64,000 nt of DNA from Chloroflexota bacterium (GCA_005880915.1 VBIW01000035.1:62001-126000), one strand, 5' to 3'; shown: positions 38,037 to 47,935, numbered from the stretch's first letter. The notes: generated by a model not told the origin, from the letters alone. Translations and numbers: made by a program.

Positions 38037-39170
38037 ATGTACTTCACCGACGCGCACGAAGAGCTCCGCCTGCACATCCGCAAGTTTCTGGAGAAAGAGG
38101 TGCAGCCTCACCTCGAGGAGTGGGAAGAGAAGACCTTCCCCGATTCCATCTTCCAGCGGATGGGCGAGCTCGGGTTCCTCGGCCTCCGGTATCCGCCCGA
38201 GTACGGCGGCCAGGGCGGTGACTACTTCTCGGCCATAGTGCTGTCCGAGGAGATGGCGAAAGCCGCTTCCGGCGGGCTGGGCATGGCCGTTGCGGTCCAG
38301 ACGGAGATGGCGACCCCGCCCGTCTTCAAGTTCGGGACCGAGGAGCAGAAGCGGCGGTGGCTCGCGCCGGCCATCCGGGGCGAGCAGATCGCCGCGATCG
38401 CCATCACCGAGCCCGACGCAGGATCGGACGTCGCCGGGATCACGACCACGGCCAAGAGATACGGCGACGAGTTCATCGTCAACGGTCGAAAGATCTTCAT
38501 CACGAACGGAGCTCGCTGCCAGTGGGCGCTCGTCGTCACCAAGGGCGAACGCGAGCGTGGACACTCCGGCTACAACCTGCTGGTCATCGAGAAAGGGACG
38601 AAAGGGTTCGAGGTCACGCGCACGCTGCAGAAGCTCGGCATGCACTCCTCCGACACCGCTGAGCTGCTGTTCGAGGACTGCCACGTCCCGGTCGGCAACC
38701 TGATCGGCGAGGAAGGCGAAGGATTCAAGAACCTCATGTGGGAGCTGCAGGGCGAGCGCATGATCACCGCCGCGGGTGCGATCGCGGGCGCGAACCGGGT
38801 GTTCGAATACACGAAGGACTACGCCCTGGAGCGCAAGGCGTTCGGCCAGCCGATCGCGAACTTCCAGGTGATCAAGCACAAGCTCGTCGACATGGGGACG
38901 AAGATCGCCGCGGTCCAAGCCTTCGTCTACCAGACCGCAAAGCAGTGGGACGAGGGCGAGTATCCGGTGCGCGAGATTTCGCAGGCCAAGCTGCTGGCGA
39001 CCCAGGTCGCGTGCGATGTGGCGGACGAGGCGATCCAGGTCCTCGGCGGTCACGGCTACATGCGCGAGTTTCCGGTCGAGCGCGCGTGGCGCGACGCAAG
39101 GCTGGCGAGGATCGGCGCGGGGACCGACGAGATCATGAAGGAGATCATCGCCAAGACTTACGGTCTCTGA
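38037..39170 (+). CDS. Acyl-CoA dehydrogenase
   Basis: 377 residues, complete. FAD enzyme that introduces a trans-2 double bond into acyl-CoA. Visible signatures: AITEPDAGSDVAGI, IFITNGARCQWALV, GERMITAAGAIAGANR, ALERKAFGQPIANFQVIKHK and VLGGHGYMREFPVERAWRDA. The usual catalytic loop Y-E-G-T reads IGAGTDEIM, so the common C-terminal Glu base is absent. The base may come from another helix as in isovaleryl- or long-chain-type enzymes. Chain length not predictable. The amidohydrolase starts one base after its stop. Confidence 0.92.
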   Translation: MYFTDAHEELRLHIRKFLEKEVQPHLEEWEEKTFPDSIFQRMGELGFLGLRYPPEYGGQGGDYFSAIVLSEEMAKAASGGLGMAVAVQTEMATPPVFKFGTEEQKRRWLAPAIRGEQIAAIAITEPDAGSDVAGITTTAKRYGDEFIVNGRKIFITNGARCQWALVVTKGERERGHSGYNLLVIEKGTKGFEVTRTLQKLGMHSSDTAELLFEDCHVPVGNLIGEEGEGFKNLMWELQGERMITAAGAIAGANRVFEYTKDYALERKAFGQPIANFQVIKHKLVDMGTKIAAVQAFVYQTAKQWDEGEYPVREISQAKLLATQVACDVADEAIQVLGGHGYMREFPVERAWRDARLARIGAGTDEIMKEIIAKTYGL

Positions 39171-39171
39171 G

Positions 39172-40644
39172 ATGCAGACCATCCTCTTCGCCGGGTGCCT
39201 GCCCGAGGTGGCGGCTTTCGACGGCAAGATCATCGCGGTCGGGGCCGGAGCGCGGGCGGCCGCGGGCCGCAAAGCGGAAACTGTCCGGCTGCGCGGCACG
39301 GCGTGGCCCGGGCTGGTCGACTCGCACATTCACCTGGAAGGCCTGGCCGAACGGAGGGTGAGCGTCGACCTGACCGGTGCGGCGGATCGCGCCGCGGCGC
39401 TCGCGCGAATCAAAGAAGAGGCAAGGGAGCTGCCCAAAGACGCCTGGATCACCGGGTCGGGCTGGTACAACGACCTGTGGCCGGACCCCTCTTTTCCCAA
39501 CCGGCGCCAGCTGGACCAGGTGGCCGGCGGCAGGCCCGCGTATCTGCGGCGCAAGGACGGCCACTCGGCCTGGGTCTCGACCGCCGCTCTGCGCGCTGCG
39601 GCAATCGACCGCACGACCGAGAATCCGCCGGGTGGCGTGATCGACCGCGACGACGCCGGCGAGCCCACGGGGATTGTGCGCGAGACCGCGATGGAGCTTG
39701 TCGCCAAGGCGATTCCTCCTCCGGCGGACGCGGACCTCGACGCGGCGCTTGCGCACGTCCTCGCGGACCTCGCGAGGCTGGGCCTCACCTCGGTCCATTC
39801 GATGGACACAGCGCGGACGCTCGGGTCGCTGCAGCGACTGATGGCGCGCGGACCGCTGCCAGTTCGCGTCACCTACAACCTCCCGCTCGCCGACCTGCCG
39901 CACGCGGAGCGGATGGGCGTGCGCTCGGGTTGGGGGGACCCGTGGCTGCGCATCTGGGGCGTGAAGGCGTTCCTCGACGGCTCGCTCGGCAGCCGGACGG
40001 CGGAGATGCTCGACGGTTCGGGCACGGCTCGCCTGACGCAGCCCGACCTGGTCGACATGATCGAGCGCTGTGCCCGCGCCGAGCTGAACGTCTGCCTCCA
40101 CGCCATCGGTGACGGCGCCGTAAGACGCGCGCTCGACGCGCTGGCCCCGCATCGGAACGCCTGGAGCATGTGGCGGCCCCGCATCGAGCACGCTCAGTGC
40201 GTCAACCCAAAGGACATGACGCGCATGGCAAAGCTCGGCGTGATCGCGTCGATGCAGCCCATCCACGCAGTCGCCGACCGGGAGCTTGCTGACGCGCAGT
40301 GGCCGGCGCTGACCGCCAGCTCGTACGCGTGGCGCGCGCTCGAGAAGGCCGGCGTAAAGCTGGCGTTCGGCTCGGACGCGCCGGTCGAGGTGGCGGATCC
40401 GCTGGCCGGCATCGAGGCGGCGACGACCTGGAGGCGTAGCGCGAAATGGCACCCGGAGCTCGCGCTGACGCGGGCCTCAGCGGTGCGCGCCTACACCTCA
40501 GGCGCGGCTTACGCGGCGGGCATGGAGAACGACGTCGGTTCCCTCCGCGCAGGCAAGCTGTGCGACATGACCGTGGTCGAGGATGGCCAGGTGGTGGCGA
40601 CGGTGGCGGGAGGCCGCGTCACGTGGCGGCGAAAGCCCGCTTGA
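39172..40644 (+). CDS. Amidohydrolase family 3 protein (YtcJ-like)
   Basis: 490 residues. The metal-dependent hydrolase beginning PGLVDSHIHLEGLAERRVSV contains the HxH pair. SVHSMDTARTL, LNVCLHAIGDGAVRRALDAL and RIEHAQCVNPKDMTRM supply later ligands, and LAFGSDAPVEVADPLAGIEA the catalytic Asp. YtcJ-like members are annotated as exoenzyme-regulatory or N-substituted formamide deformylases. Cytoplasmic. It is followed convergently by the HIT gene with a 26-base overlap at the 3' ends. Confidence 0.9.
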   Translation: MQTILFAGCLPEVAAFDGKIIAVGAGARAAAGRKAETVRLRGTAWPGLVDSHIHLEGLAERRVSVDLTGAADRAAALARIKEEARELPKDAWITGSGWYNDLWPDPSFPNRRQLDQVAGGRPAYLRRKDGHSAWVSTAALRAAAIDRTTENPPGGVIDRDDAGEPTGIVRETAMELVAKAIPPPADADLDAALAHVLADLARLGLTSVHSMDTARTLGSLQRLMARGPLPVRVTYNLPLADLPHAERMGVRSGWGDPWLRIWGVKAFLDGSLGSRTAEMLDGSGTARLTQPDLVDMIERCARAELNVCLHAIGDGAVRRALDALAPHRNAWSMWRPRIEHAQCVNPKDMTRMAKLGVIASMQPIHAVADRELADAQWPALTASSYAWRALEKAGVKLAFGSDAPVEVADPLAGIEAATTWRRSAKWHPELALTRASAVRAYTSGAAYAAGMENDVGSLRAGKLCDMTVVEDGQVVATVAGGRVTWRRKPA

Positions 40645-41104
40645 GCTTTTCAGCGGTCTGATCCAGCGCCTCATTGACGATCTTCACGTCGTCGATCACT
40701 GCCATGAAGTTGGTGTCGCCATTCCAGCGCGGCACGACGTGAAAGTGAACGTGGTCAGGAATCCCGGCGCCCGCCGCGCGTCCGACGTTCACGCCGGCGT
40801 TGAGCCCGTCGGGGTTCATCGTCTGCCTGAGCACGGTGAAGGTCCGCCGCACCGCGCGCATGAGGTCGGAAGTCTCCGAGTCGCCGAGCTCCTCGAGGCT
40901 CGCCTTGTGTGCGACGGGTGCCACCATCGCGTGGCCCGGGTTGTAGGGAAACTTGTTCAGCATCACGATCGCGCCTTGGGGCCGCCACACGACGAGCGAC
41001 GCGTCGGGGTCCTCCGGGTTATCGATCACGCGGCAGAACAGGCAGCCGGGGGGCTGCTCGACGCCGACGTACTGCATGCGCCACGGCGCCCACAGCCTCT
41101 CCAT
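40619..41104 (-). CDS. HIT-domain nucleotide hydrolase/phosphorylase
   Basis: 161 residues. The histidine triad HVHFHVVPRW is near residue 117; upstream CLFCRVIDNPEDPDASLVVW and LNKFPYNPGHAMVAPVAHK match the AP4A-phosphorylase-like branch, and [13 protein letters not shown] is the typical N-terminus of that group. Probably cleaves dinucleoside polyphosphates. Its ATG and the divergent DMT gene's TTG share one base. Confidence 0.92.
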   Translation of the reverse strand: MERLWAPWRMQYVGVEQPPGCLFCRVIDNPEDPDASLVVWRPQGAIVMLNKFPYNPGHAMVAPVAHKASLEELGDSETSDLMRAVRRTFTVLRQTMNPDGLNAGVNVGRAAGAGIPDHVHFHVVPRWNGDTNFMAVIDDVKIVNEALDQTAEKLKRAFAAT

Positions 41105-41952
41105 TGATCTACGTCCTCTTATTGCTGATGGTCACGGCCGTGTGGGGCTGGACCTTCGTCCTGGTGAAGGACGCAGTCACACAGTACCCGACGCTGCCTT
41201 TCCTGCAGGTCCGGTTCGCGCTCGCCCTGGTGGTGATGGCGCTCCTGGTCCGCCGCCTGCCGACCTCCCGAGAGCTTCGCATCGGACTGCTGGTCGGCGC
41301 GGTGCTGGCCGCGGGCTACCTGACGCAGACCGTGGGCTTGACGATGACGAGTCCCGGCAACGCCGGCCTCATCACGGGCCTCTTCGTCGTCTTCACGCCG
41401 CTGCTCAACCGCGCAACCGGGGCGCCGATCCACTGGTGGACGTGGGTGGCCACCATCCTTTCTCTTGGCGGCCTCCTGTTCCTCACCGGCGGGCCGAGCG
41501 GAATGGGATTCGGCGATGTCCTCGTCCTCGCCTGCGCGGTGCTGTTCGCGCTGCACATCGTGCTGCTGGGCAAGTGGTCGCCGGGATTGCCCGCGGCGCC
41601 GCTCGCGATGGTCCAGATGGCAAGCTGCACGCTCATCTTCAGCGTTGGCGGCACGTGGTCGCTGCGCATGCCGAGCGCCTCGGTGTGGTGGGCGATCGTG
41701 ATCACGGGCGTGTTCGCGTCGGCGCTCGCCTTTTACATCCAGACCTGGGCCCAGCAGCACCTCAGCCCCGGCCGCACGGCGCTGATCCTGGCCTCCGAGC
41801 CCGCGTGGGCATTGGCCGCTGCGGTGGTGCTGGCCGGCCAGCGGCTCGGCCTGCTTCAGGCTGTCGGAGCGGCGCTGGTGCTGGCCGCGATCGTGGGCCA
41901 CGAACTCGCATCCCTAAAATTTGAGGTTCATGTCAAGCCGTCCCCGCCGTAG
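41104..41952 (+). CDS. EamA/DMT-family permease
   Basis: 282 residues, ten spans. The first span ([20 protein letters not shown]) supports TTG 41104 as the start; ATG 41128 is the alternative and would cut into this helix. The second repeat ends [20 protein letters not shown]. Its 3' end overlaps leuS by 23 bases. Transported molecule unknown. Confidence 0.85.
   Translation: MIYVLLLLMVTAVWGWTFVLVKDAVTQYPTLPFLQVRFALALVVMALLVRRLPTSRELRIGLLVGAVLAAGYLTQTVGLTMTSPGNAGLITGLFVVFTPLLNRATGAPIHWWTWVATILSLGGLLFLTGGPSGMGFGDVLVLACAVLFALHIVLLGKWSPGLPAAPLAMVQMASCTLIFSVGGTWSLRMPSASVWWAIVITGVFASALAFYIQTWAQQHLSPGRTALILASEPAWALAAAVVLAGQRLGLLQAVGAALVLAAIVGHELASLKFEVHVKPSPP
41915..41920 (+). promoter_or_regulatory. 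Possible -10 box (TAAAAT) of leuS inside the DMT gene end
   Basis: TAAAAT ends 10 bases before ATG 41930. A GAGG follows it, too near the start codon to be an effective ribosome binding site. Confidence 0.4.
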
Positions 41953-44380
41953 CGCCTACGTACCCCAGGAGATCGAGCCCAAGTGGCAGAAGATCTGGGT
42001 CGAGCGCGGCGTGATGAAGGCGTCCGACAGCTCGTCCAAGCCGAAGTTCTACGACCTCGTCATGTACCCGTATCCGTCCGGCGACCTGACGGTCGGCCAC
42101 CTCCGCAACTACGTGATGGGCGACGTCCTCGCGCGCATGAAGCGGATGCAGGGATTCGAGGTGCTCCATCCGTTTGGGTGGGACGCGTTTGGATTGCCCG
42201 CGGAGAACGCCGCGATGAAGCGCGGCAACCTGCATCCCAGGACGTGGACGCTCGATAACATCGCGAAAGGCAAGCGCGAGCTGAAGATGGCCGGGATCCT
42301 CTACGACTGGGACCGCGAGGTCGCCACTTGCGAGCCCGACTACTACCGGTGGACGCAGTGGCTGTTCCTTTTGATGCTCGAGCGAGGACTTGCCTACCGC
42401 GCGATGGCGCCGGTCAACTGGTGCCCGGTCGACAAGACGGTGCTGGCCAACGAGCAGGTCATCAACGGGCGGTGCTGGCGGCATCCGGACGTCGAGGTCG
42501 AGAAGCGCGACCTCGAGCAGTGGTTTTTGAAGATCACGGACTACGCCGACAGGTTGCTCGATGACCTGGCGCTGCTCGACAAGTGGCCGCAGAAGGTCCG
42601 CGTCATGCAGACCAACTGGATCGGGCGGAGCATGGGGGCGGAGGTCGATTTCCCGGTCGACGGGCATCCCGACGAGGTGGTGCGCATCTACACGACGCGA
42701 CCGGACACGTTGTTCGGCGCGACGTTCATGGTCCTCGCGCCGGAGCATCCGCTCGTCGAAAAGATCACGACCGAAAAGCACCGGGCGCGAGTGCGCGAGT
42801 ACGTCGAGCAGGCGCGCAAGGAGACGGAGATCGAGCGGCTGTCCACCGAGCGGGACAAGACCGGCGTCGCGACCGGGGGTTTTGCGATCAACCCCATGAA
42901 CGGCGAGAAGATCCCGATCTGGGTCGCCGACTACGTTTTGGTCACGTACGGCACCGGCGCGATCATGGCCGTGCCCGCGCACGACGAGCGCGACTTCGAG
43001 TTTGCGCGGCGCTACGACCTGCCGATCGTCCAGGTCATCGCGCCACCGGCCGAGCACGGGATCGTGCGTGAGGCGTACGAGGGGCCCGGGGTCCTGGTCA
43101 ACAGCGGTCCTTTCAACGGACTCGAGTCAATGGTTACGTTTGACAAGATCTGCGACTGGCTCGAGTCGAGCCGCATCGGCAAGCGGTCGGTGAAGTACCG
43201 CCTGCGCGACTGGCTGATCTCCCGGCAGCGCTACTGGGGCGCGCCCATCCCCGTCGTGTACTGCCCGGACGATGGCATGGTGCCGGTGCCGCGCGAGCAG
43301 CTGCCGGTGATGCTCCCCGAGGAGTACAAGCCGCTGACCGACGTGGAGTCGTTCTGGCGCACCACATGTCCGAAATGCGGCCGCGACGCACGGCGCGAGA
43401 CGGACACGATGGACACGTTCATCGATTCGTCGTGGTATTTCCTTCGCTACGCCAGCCCTCACGACAAGACGCAGCCGTTCGACTCCGAGCTCGCGAATCA
43501 CTGGATGCCGGTCGACCAGTACACGGGCGGCGTCGAGCACGCGATCCTGCACCTGCTCTACTCGCGCTTCTTCATGAAGGTCCTGCACGACGCCGGATTG
43601 GTCGAGGCGAGTGAGCCGTTCAGCCGGTTGTTCAACCAGGGAATGGTGAAGAGGTTCGGCCAGGTCATGTCGAAGTCGCTGGGCAACGGCGTGTCGATCG
43701 ACGAGCTGGCCAACGCGCAGGGCGCGGACGCAGGGCGCATCTACGAGATGTTCATCGGACCGCCCGAGGAGGACGTCGAATGGTCCGACGCGGGCCTGAA
43801 CGGCGTCGTCAAGTTCCTGCAGCGTGTGTGGAGGCTTGTGCTCGAGCCCGAGTCGATCGCGGCCGAGGGCGGCGCGCTCGGAGCTGCAGTCGATGCCGTC
43901 GCGCTTCGTCGCAAGGTTGCCCAGACCGTGGGCAAGGTCACCGAGCATTACGACGAGCTGCGGTTCAACACCGCGGTCGCGTTTCAGATGGAGCTCGCGA
44001 ACGCGATGCAGGACTATCTGCGTGGTGGAGGCGCGCGCGACGCCGCGTGGGATGGCGCCGTGCACACGCTCGTCAAGCTGCTCAATCCGCTCGCGCCGCA
44101 CGTGGGCGAGGAGATGTGGGAGCGGCTGGGCGAGCAGGGGCTGCTCGCCGATGCTTCGTGGCCGGTCTTCGACGCGAGCGAGGCAAGCGAGCCGAAGGTG
44201 GTGCTGGTCGTTCAGGTCGGCGGCAAGCTGCGCGATCGCTTGGAGGTCGACGCCGGGCTGTCCGAGGCCGACGCACTGAAGGCGGCGCTGGCGAGCGAGA
44301 AGGTCCGCGCGGCGCTGGACGGCGGCCGCCCATCGAAGATCATCTACGTCCAGGACCGCCTGATCAACCTGGTCCCCTAG
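41930..44380 (+). CDS. leuS: Leucyl-tRNA synthetase
   Basis: 816 residues, bacterial class I LeuRS. The HIGH-type motif is [16 protein letters not shown] and the KMSKS-type motif [11 protein letters not shown] near residue 580. The editing domain contains [20 protein letters not shown] and [16 protein letters not shown] zinc-binding [20 protein letters not shown] and C-terminal anticodon and small domains ending in RLINLVP are present. ATG 41930 gives the usual S-x-R-x-Y-x-P-QEIE start. No T-box or other leader is possible in the short overlap with the DMT gene. Confidence 0.97.
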   Translation: MSSRPRRSAYVPQEIEPKWQKIWVERGVMKASDSSSKPKFYDLVMYPYPSGDLTVGHLRNYVMGDVLARMKRMQGFEVLHPFGWDAFGLPAENAAMKRGNLHPRTWTLDNIAKGKRELKMAGILYDWDREVATCEPDYYRWTQWLFLLMLERGLAYRAMAPVNWCPVDKTVLANEQVINGRCWRHPDVEVEKRDLEQWFLKITDYADRLLDDLALLDKWPQKVRVMQTNWIGRSMGAEVDFPVDGHPDEVVRIYTTRPDTLFGATFMVLAPEHPLVEKITTEKHRARVREYVEQARKETEIERLSTERDKTGVATGGFAINPMNGEKIPIWVADYVLVTYGTGAIMAVPAHDERDFEFARRYDLPIVQVIAPPAEHGIVREAYEGPGVLVNSGPFNGLESMVTFDKICDWLESSRIGKRSVKYRLRDWLISRQRYWGAPIPVVYCPDDGMVPVPREQLPVMLPEEYKPLTDVESFWRTTCPKCGRDARRETDTMDTFIDSSWYFLRYASPHDKTQPFDSELANHWMPVDQYTGGVEHAILHLLYSRFFMKVLHDAGLVEASEPFSRLFNQGMVKRFGQVMSKSLGNGVSIDELANAQGADAGRIYEMFIGPPEEDVEWSDAGLNGVVKFLQRVWRLVLEPESIAAEGGALGAAVDAVALRRKVAQTVGKVTEHYDELRFNTAVAFQMELANAMQDYLRGGGARDAAWDGAVHTLVKLLNPLAPHVGEEMWERLGEQGLLADASWPVFDASEASEPKVVLVVQVGGKLRDRLEVDAGLSEADALKAALASEKVRAALDGGRPSKIIYVQDRLINLVP

Positions 44381-44392
44381 CCAGGGGAGGTG

Positions 44393-44427
44393 GCTCTTCC
44401 CCACGAAGTGGGGAAGTACCGCCGCTT
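44393..44427. repeat. Double-hairpin intergenic repeat, partial copy 3a
   Basis: GCTCTTCCCCACGAAGTGGGGA followed by AGTACCGCCGC: the CTTCCCCA/TGGGGAAG stem is intact but the second GC hairpin is truncated. It follows the leuS stop and abuts copy 3b. Confidence 0.7.
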
Positions 44428-44428
44428 G

Positions 44429-44474
44429 CTCCTCCCCATTTATGGGGAGGTGGCGCGCAGCGCCGGAGGGGCTC
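44429..44474. repeat. Double-hairpin intergenic repeat, copy 3b
   Basis: CTCCTCCCCATTTATGGGGA then GGTGGCGCGCAGCGCC and GGAGGGGCTC: stem one CTCCCCA-TT-TATGGGGAG, stem two GGCGC-GCA-GCGCC, closed by GGAGGGG. Nearly identical to the copies at 55.2-55.4 and 60.5 kb. Confidence 0.85.
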
Positions 44475-44479
44475 GCGGA

Positions 44480-44890
44480 TTATGCCTGCGGCGCCGGAAC
44501 GCGGATCCCCGAATCGAGCAGAAAGTCGTCCGTAATGAGAGCGCCCGCAGTCACGGTCAGGTTTTGCGCTCCCTTGAGCACCCGCATGTAGGTCTTGAGC
44601 TTCACGACGTACTGGCCCGCGGGCAGATTGATGCGGTAGCCCCCAGATGCGTCCGTCACGACGGAAAACGAGGTCGCCTGCCCGCCGATGAAATCCAGCT
44701 CCAATCCCTGCACCGGCCGTCCCGCGCAGTCGCTGCCCGCTTGCTGGACGGGCGAGCAGGGGACGGCGACGACTCGCCCGTTAACCGTGGCCGTGGCGGG
44801 GGTGGGCGAGGGCGTTTCGCCGGGGAACTGGTACGCCCCGCAAGCTGCGACCAGGAGCAAAGTGGCGCCGAGCAACGCCTGTCTCATCAT
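44480..44890 (-). CDS. Lipoprotein with carboxypeptidase-regulatory-like fold
   Basis: About 136 residues. MMRQALLGATLLLVAACG has a lipobox (AAC) and a Pro/Thr linker (FPGETPSPTPATA) before a beta-sandwich with the pattern TVNGRVVAVPCSPVQQ, then TDASGGYRINLPAGQYVVKL, typical of Gram-positive-type surface carboxypeptidase-regulatory domains. Two Met codons at 44890 and 44887 are both possible starts. Surface binding role suspected, none assigned. Confidence 0.7.
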   Translation of the reverse strand: MMRQALLGATLLLVAACGAYQFPGETPSPTPATATVNGRVVAVPCSPVQQAGSDCAGRPVQGLELDFIGGQATSFSVVTDASGGYRINLPAGQYVVKLKTYMRVLKGAQNLTVTAGALITDDFLLDSGIRVPAPQA

Positions 44891-44976
44891 CAAAACCAAC
44901 GCCGCCGGGTATCAATGTGTCACGCCGTGGTCCGAGATTGAGCTCGCGGGCTCCGAGGTAGTGTTGGTTGGCGCGC

Positions 44977-45050
44977 TCCCGGGTGGCCAAGCGGTAAGGC
45001 AGAGGACTTTGGATCCTCGACCGAAGGTTCGAATCCTTCCCCGGGAACCA
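44977..45050 (+). tRNA. tRNA-Gln (anticodon TTG)
   Basis: Acceptor TCCCGGG pairs with CCCGGGA; D-arm with CCAAGCGGTAAGG; anticodon arm GAGGA-CTTTGGA-TCCTC with anticodon TTG; T-arm GAAGG-TTCGAAT-CCTTC. The CCA end is encoded. The CCAAGCGGTAAGGC D-region is typical of bacterial tRNA-Gln. Confidence 0.94.
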
Positions 45051-45090
45051 GCTCTTAACGGCCTGGGTTCCCACGGCGTCGCGCGACCCC

Positions 45091-45096
45091 TAGCCT
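45091..45096 (+). promoter_or_regulatory. Possible -10 box (TAGCCT) of comEA
   Basis: TAGCCT ends 8 bases before ATG 45104. GGGGC in between is a weak Shine-Dalgarno candidate, so a near-leaderless message is only one reading. Confidence 0.35.
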
Positions 45097-45103
45097 CGGG
45101 GCA

Positions 45104-45676
45104 ATGCTTCTCCCCGTTCGATTCGTCCCCGGCGGAAAGCGCCTCGTCTTGCTGGCCGCGCCGGTCGCAATCGGTTGCGTTGCCCTGGCCGGCGCTTACG
45201 CCTACCGGTCGTCCGCGGCCACCGCCGCCCAGCCTCCGCCTGCTCCCAACGCCGCGCTTTCCGTGCCCGCTCAGCCGGGTCTCCTCGTCGATGTCACGGG
45301 CGCGGTCGAGAATCCCGGCCTTTACCGGCTGCCGCGGGGCGACCGCGTCTTCGACGCCGTCGCCGCGGCCGGCGGGCTCAGCCCGGACGCCGATATGTCT
45401 AAGCTGCCCAACCTCGCGGGCCGTCTGAAGGACGGCGAGCAGGTGAGGGTCGCGTTCGCCAAGACCGCATCTGGCACCACGACGGTGCGCACTAACCTCA
45501 ACACCGCGACGCTCGAGGAGCTCGAGACAGTGCCTGGTTTCAGTGCAGCGTTCGCGCAGGACTGCATCGACTACCGCACCAACTACGGCGGATTTCAGAA
45601 CACCCGTGAGCTGGTCGACATCCTGGGCATGAGCGAGGCCGAATATGTGATCGCGCGGCACTACCTCACCCTGTGA
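45104..45676 (+). CDS. comEA: Competence protein ComEA (SLBB + helix-hairpin-helix)
   Basis: 190 residues. A single N-terminal span (VLLAAPVAIGCVALAGAYAY) and a Pro/Ala linker precede an SLBB domain (VDVTGAVENPGLYRLPRGDR) and a C-terminal helix-hairpin-helix DNA-binding pair: NLNTATLEELETVPGF, then YGGFQNTRELVDILGM. The cell-surface DNA receptor of natural transformation. GTGA overlap joins it to comEC. Confidence 0.92.
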   Translation: MLLPVRFVPGGKRLVLLAAPVAIGCVALAGAYAYRSSAATAAQPPPAPNAALSVPAQPGLLVDVTGAVENPGLYRLPRGDRVFDAVAAAGGLSPDADMSKLPNLAGRLKDGEQVRVAFAKTASGTTTVRTNLNTATLEELETVPGFSAAFAQDCIDYRTNYGGFQNTRELVDILGMSEAEYVIARHYLTL

Positions 45677-47886
45677 CGCGCTATCCAGCGCTCGTGATCG
45701 CGCTAGCGTGGTCCGCCGCCCTGGCCGCGGCTGTTGTGCTGGCTCCCGAACAGCCGGTGCTCGGCGCGGCGGCCATCGCGGCCGCAATCGGTTTCGTGCT
45801 GCTGGCGCTGTTCCTCCGGCCCGCCATGATGGCGTTCGCCATCGCGGCGGCGCTCCTGGCGGTCGGTCGGGCGGAGCTGCCGCCGGTCGACCCGATGATG
45901 CACCTTCGCGCGGCGTCGCTCGCCGGCACCACGATCGTCATCACCGGTCGAGTCGCCGATGACAGCAGGCGGACCGGCGGCGGCGCCGAAGTGCTGGTCG
46001 AGCCGAGCCGGATGCAGTCCGCGACGGCGACCATCGGCGGCATCGGCAACCTGATGGTCCGCTGGCGCGGGCCCGCCCAGGCTTCGTACGGCGACTCGGT
46101 CCTCGCCACCGGCAAGCTGACGCTGCCTCGCGACCTGCCCGCGTTCGACCGTCGCGCCTACCTCGCGCAGCACCAGGTCTATCTGGAGCTCCAGGCCTCG
46201 AGCTTCGAGGTGACCGGCTCGGCGCGCGGGGTCGCCGGACTTCCCGGGTGGCTGCGCGCTCGCTACACCGAAACTCTCGATGCGGCCATGCCCGCGCCGC
46301 ATGCCGCGATGCTGCTCGGCATCGTCCTGGGCATCCACCAGGGGATTCCCGCGCAGCTGCAGAATGCGCTCATCGCGACGGGACTCATCCATCTCCTCGT
46401 CTTGAGCGGTCTCAAGGTTGCAGTCTTCGCACGCATCGTGCAGGGCGCGCTCAACCCGCTGCTGGGACGCTTTGCGACGTGGCCGGCGGTGGGTTTGATC
46501 GGCCTCTATGCGATGGTCGGCGGCGCGACGCCCGCGGCGGTGCGCGCTTCGGCGATGGGTGGACTTGCCATCGCCGCCACGCATCTCGGCAGGCCGTCGC
46601 ACGTGTGGACGTCCCTCGCGATCACCGCCGCCGCGATGCTCGGCTGGTATCCCGAGCTGGCCTGGGACGTGGGCTTCCAGCTCTCGTTCGCCGGCACCGC
46701 GGCGATCATCCTGCTGACGCCATCGATCGCGCAGAAGGTCGCCTTCCTCCCGCACGCTCTCCGCGACCCATTCGCCGTCACCTGCGCCGCGCAGGTCGGA
46801 ACTCTGCCGATGATGGCGACCGACTTCCACGTTCTCTCCCCGGTCGCACCGATCGCCAACGCGCTGACCCTGCCCATCCTGCCGGTGCTCGTCGCCGCCG
46901 GCCTGCTGCTCGGAACTCTGTCCTTCATCCCGGACGTTGCTCGCGCCGCCGGCATCCCGATCGCCGCACTGCTCGCCTACATCGAGCAGGTCGGATACGT
47001 GCTCGCGCGATTTCCAGCTGCCGCGATCACGATCCCCCGGTTCCCGAACTGGATGGGCGTCGCCTACTACTCGGCCCTGGGTCCGGCCATCGCCGGTGCC
47101 CACGCCCGAGGCAATGGACGCAGGGTCGCCTTCATCACGGCGGGCGTGGTGCCGGCTGTCATCACCCTCATCGCCCTCGGCATGTGGTCCCACGCCAGCC
47201 CGCAGGTCATCGTCATGAACGTCGGCGACGGCCAGGCCGTGCTGGTCCGCGGCCCCCACGGAACGATCCTGATCGATGGCGGTCCGAGCCCGGCCCGGCT
47301 CAACGCCGAGCTGGGAGGCCAGCTCCCGCCCTGGCAGCACGGCCTGGACGCCCTGGTCATCACCGCGCCCGGCCTCGGCCACATCGGAGGCCTGGCCGGT
47401 TTCGACCGGCCCGCGACCACCGTCTTCCTGCCTAAGGCTGACCTCGTCGGCTCGGCGTGGCGCACGGCCGCCCTCGAGGAGACCGCGCGCGGCGCCTCGA
47501 TCGCGCCGCTGCGTGCGGGGCAGCGGCTCCATGTCGCCAGCTTCGAGCTGCAGGTCCTCGCGCCCGAACCCGGCGCTCCTGGCGACCAGACTGGCGCGGC
47601 CGACCTCGCCCTGAGAATCGTCGCGCCCGACGGCCGCGCCTTCTGCGATCTCAGTGACCTCGACCTCGACGCCCAGACCGTCGCGGCGGCCCGACTGCGC
47701 GGGCCTTGCGATGACATTCTGCTGCCAGCAGGCGGTCGGAGCCGCCTCTCGCCCGACCTGGAGCGCGCCGCGGTCTCCGCCACCACCCAGCTCATCGCAT
47801 CGCGCGGGCCCGGCCGCCTGGCTGCCGGCTACCCGCCCAGCGTCTTGCGTACGGATCAGGAGGGGACGATCACATTGGCGATGTGA
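45673..47886 (+). CDS. comEC: DNA internalisation channel ComEC/Rec2
   Basis: 737 residues. A short N-terminal membrane segment, an OB-like DUF4131 domain (IVITGRVADDSRR), the Competence core (LIHLLVLSGLKVAVFARIVQ, then ATPAAVRASAMGGLAIAA), and a C-terminal metallo-beta-lactamase-like domain (VIVMNVGDGQAVLVRGPHG). In the last domain the HxHxDH metal motif reads APGLGHIGG, retaining only the final His (~570). The domain therefore looks unable to bind its usual metal. The ssDNA channel itself appears intact. Confidence 0.9.
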   Translation: MTRYPALVIALAWSAALAAAVVLAPEQPVLGAAAIAAAIGFVLLALFLRPAMMAFAIAAALLAVGRAELPPVDPMMHLRAASLAGTTIVITGRVADDSRRTGGGAEVLVEPSRMQSATATIGGIGNLMVRWRGPAQASYGDSVLATGKLTLPRDLPAFDRRAYLAQHQVYLELQASSFEVTGSARGVAGLPGWLRARYTETLDAAMPAPHAAMLLGIVLGIHQGIPAQLQNALIATGLIHLLVLSGLKVAVFARIVQGALNPLLGRFATWPAVGLIGLYAMVGGATPAAVRASAMGGLAIAATHLGRPSHVWTSLAITAAAMLGWYPELAWDVGFQLSFAGTAAIILLTPSIAQKVAFLPHALRDPFAVTCAAQVGTLPMMATDFHVLSPVAPIANALTLPILPVLVAAGLLLGTLSFIPDVARAAGIPIAALLAYIEQVGYVLARFPAAAITIPRFPNWMGVAYYSALGPAIAGAHARGNGRRVAFITAGVVPAVITLIALGMWSHASPQVIVMNVGDGQAVLVRGPHGTILIDGGPSPARLNAELGGQLPPWQHGLDALVITAPGLGHIGGLAGFDRPATTVFLPKADLVGSAWRTAALEETARGASIAPLRAGQRLHVASFELQVLAPEPGAPGDQTGAADLALRIVAPDGRAFCDLSDLDLDAQTVAAARLRGPCDDILLPAGGRSRLSPDLERAAVSATTQLIASRGPGRLAAGYPPSVLRTDQEGTITLAM

Positions 47887-47935
47887 CCGCCCCCGGGGGG
47901 TCGAATGCTCCAGGAAGCCACAGGAGCCGCGCCCA

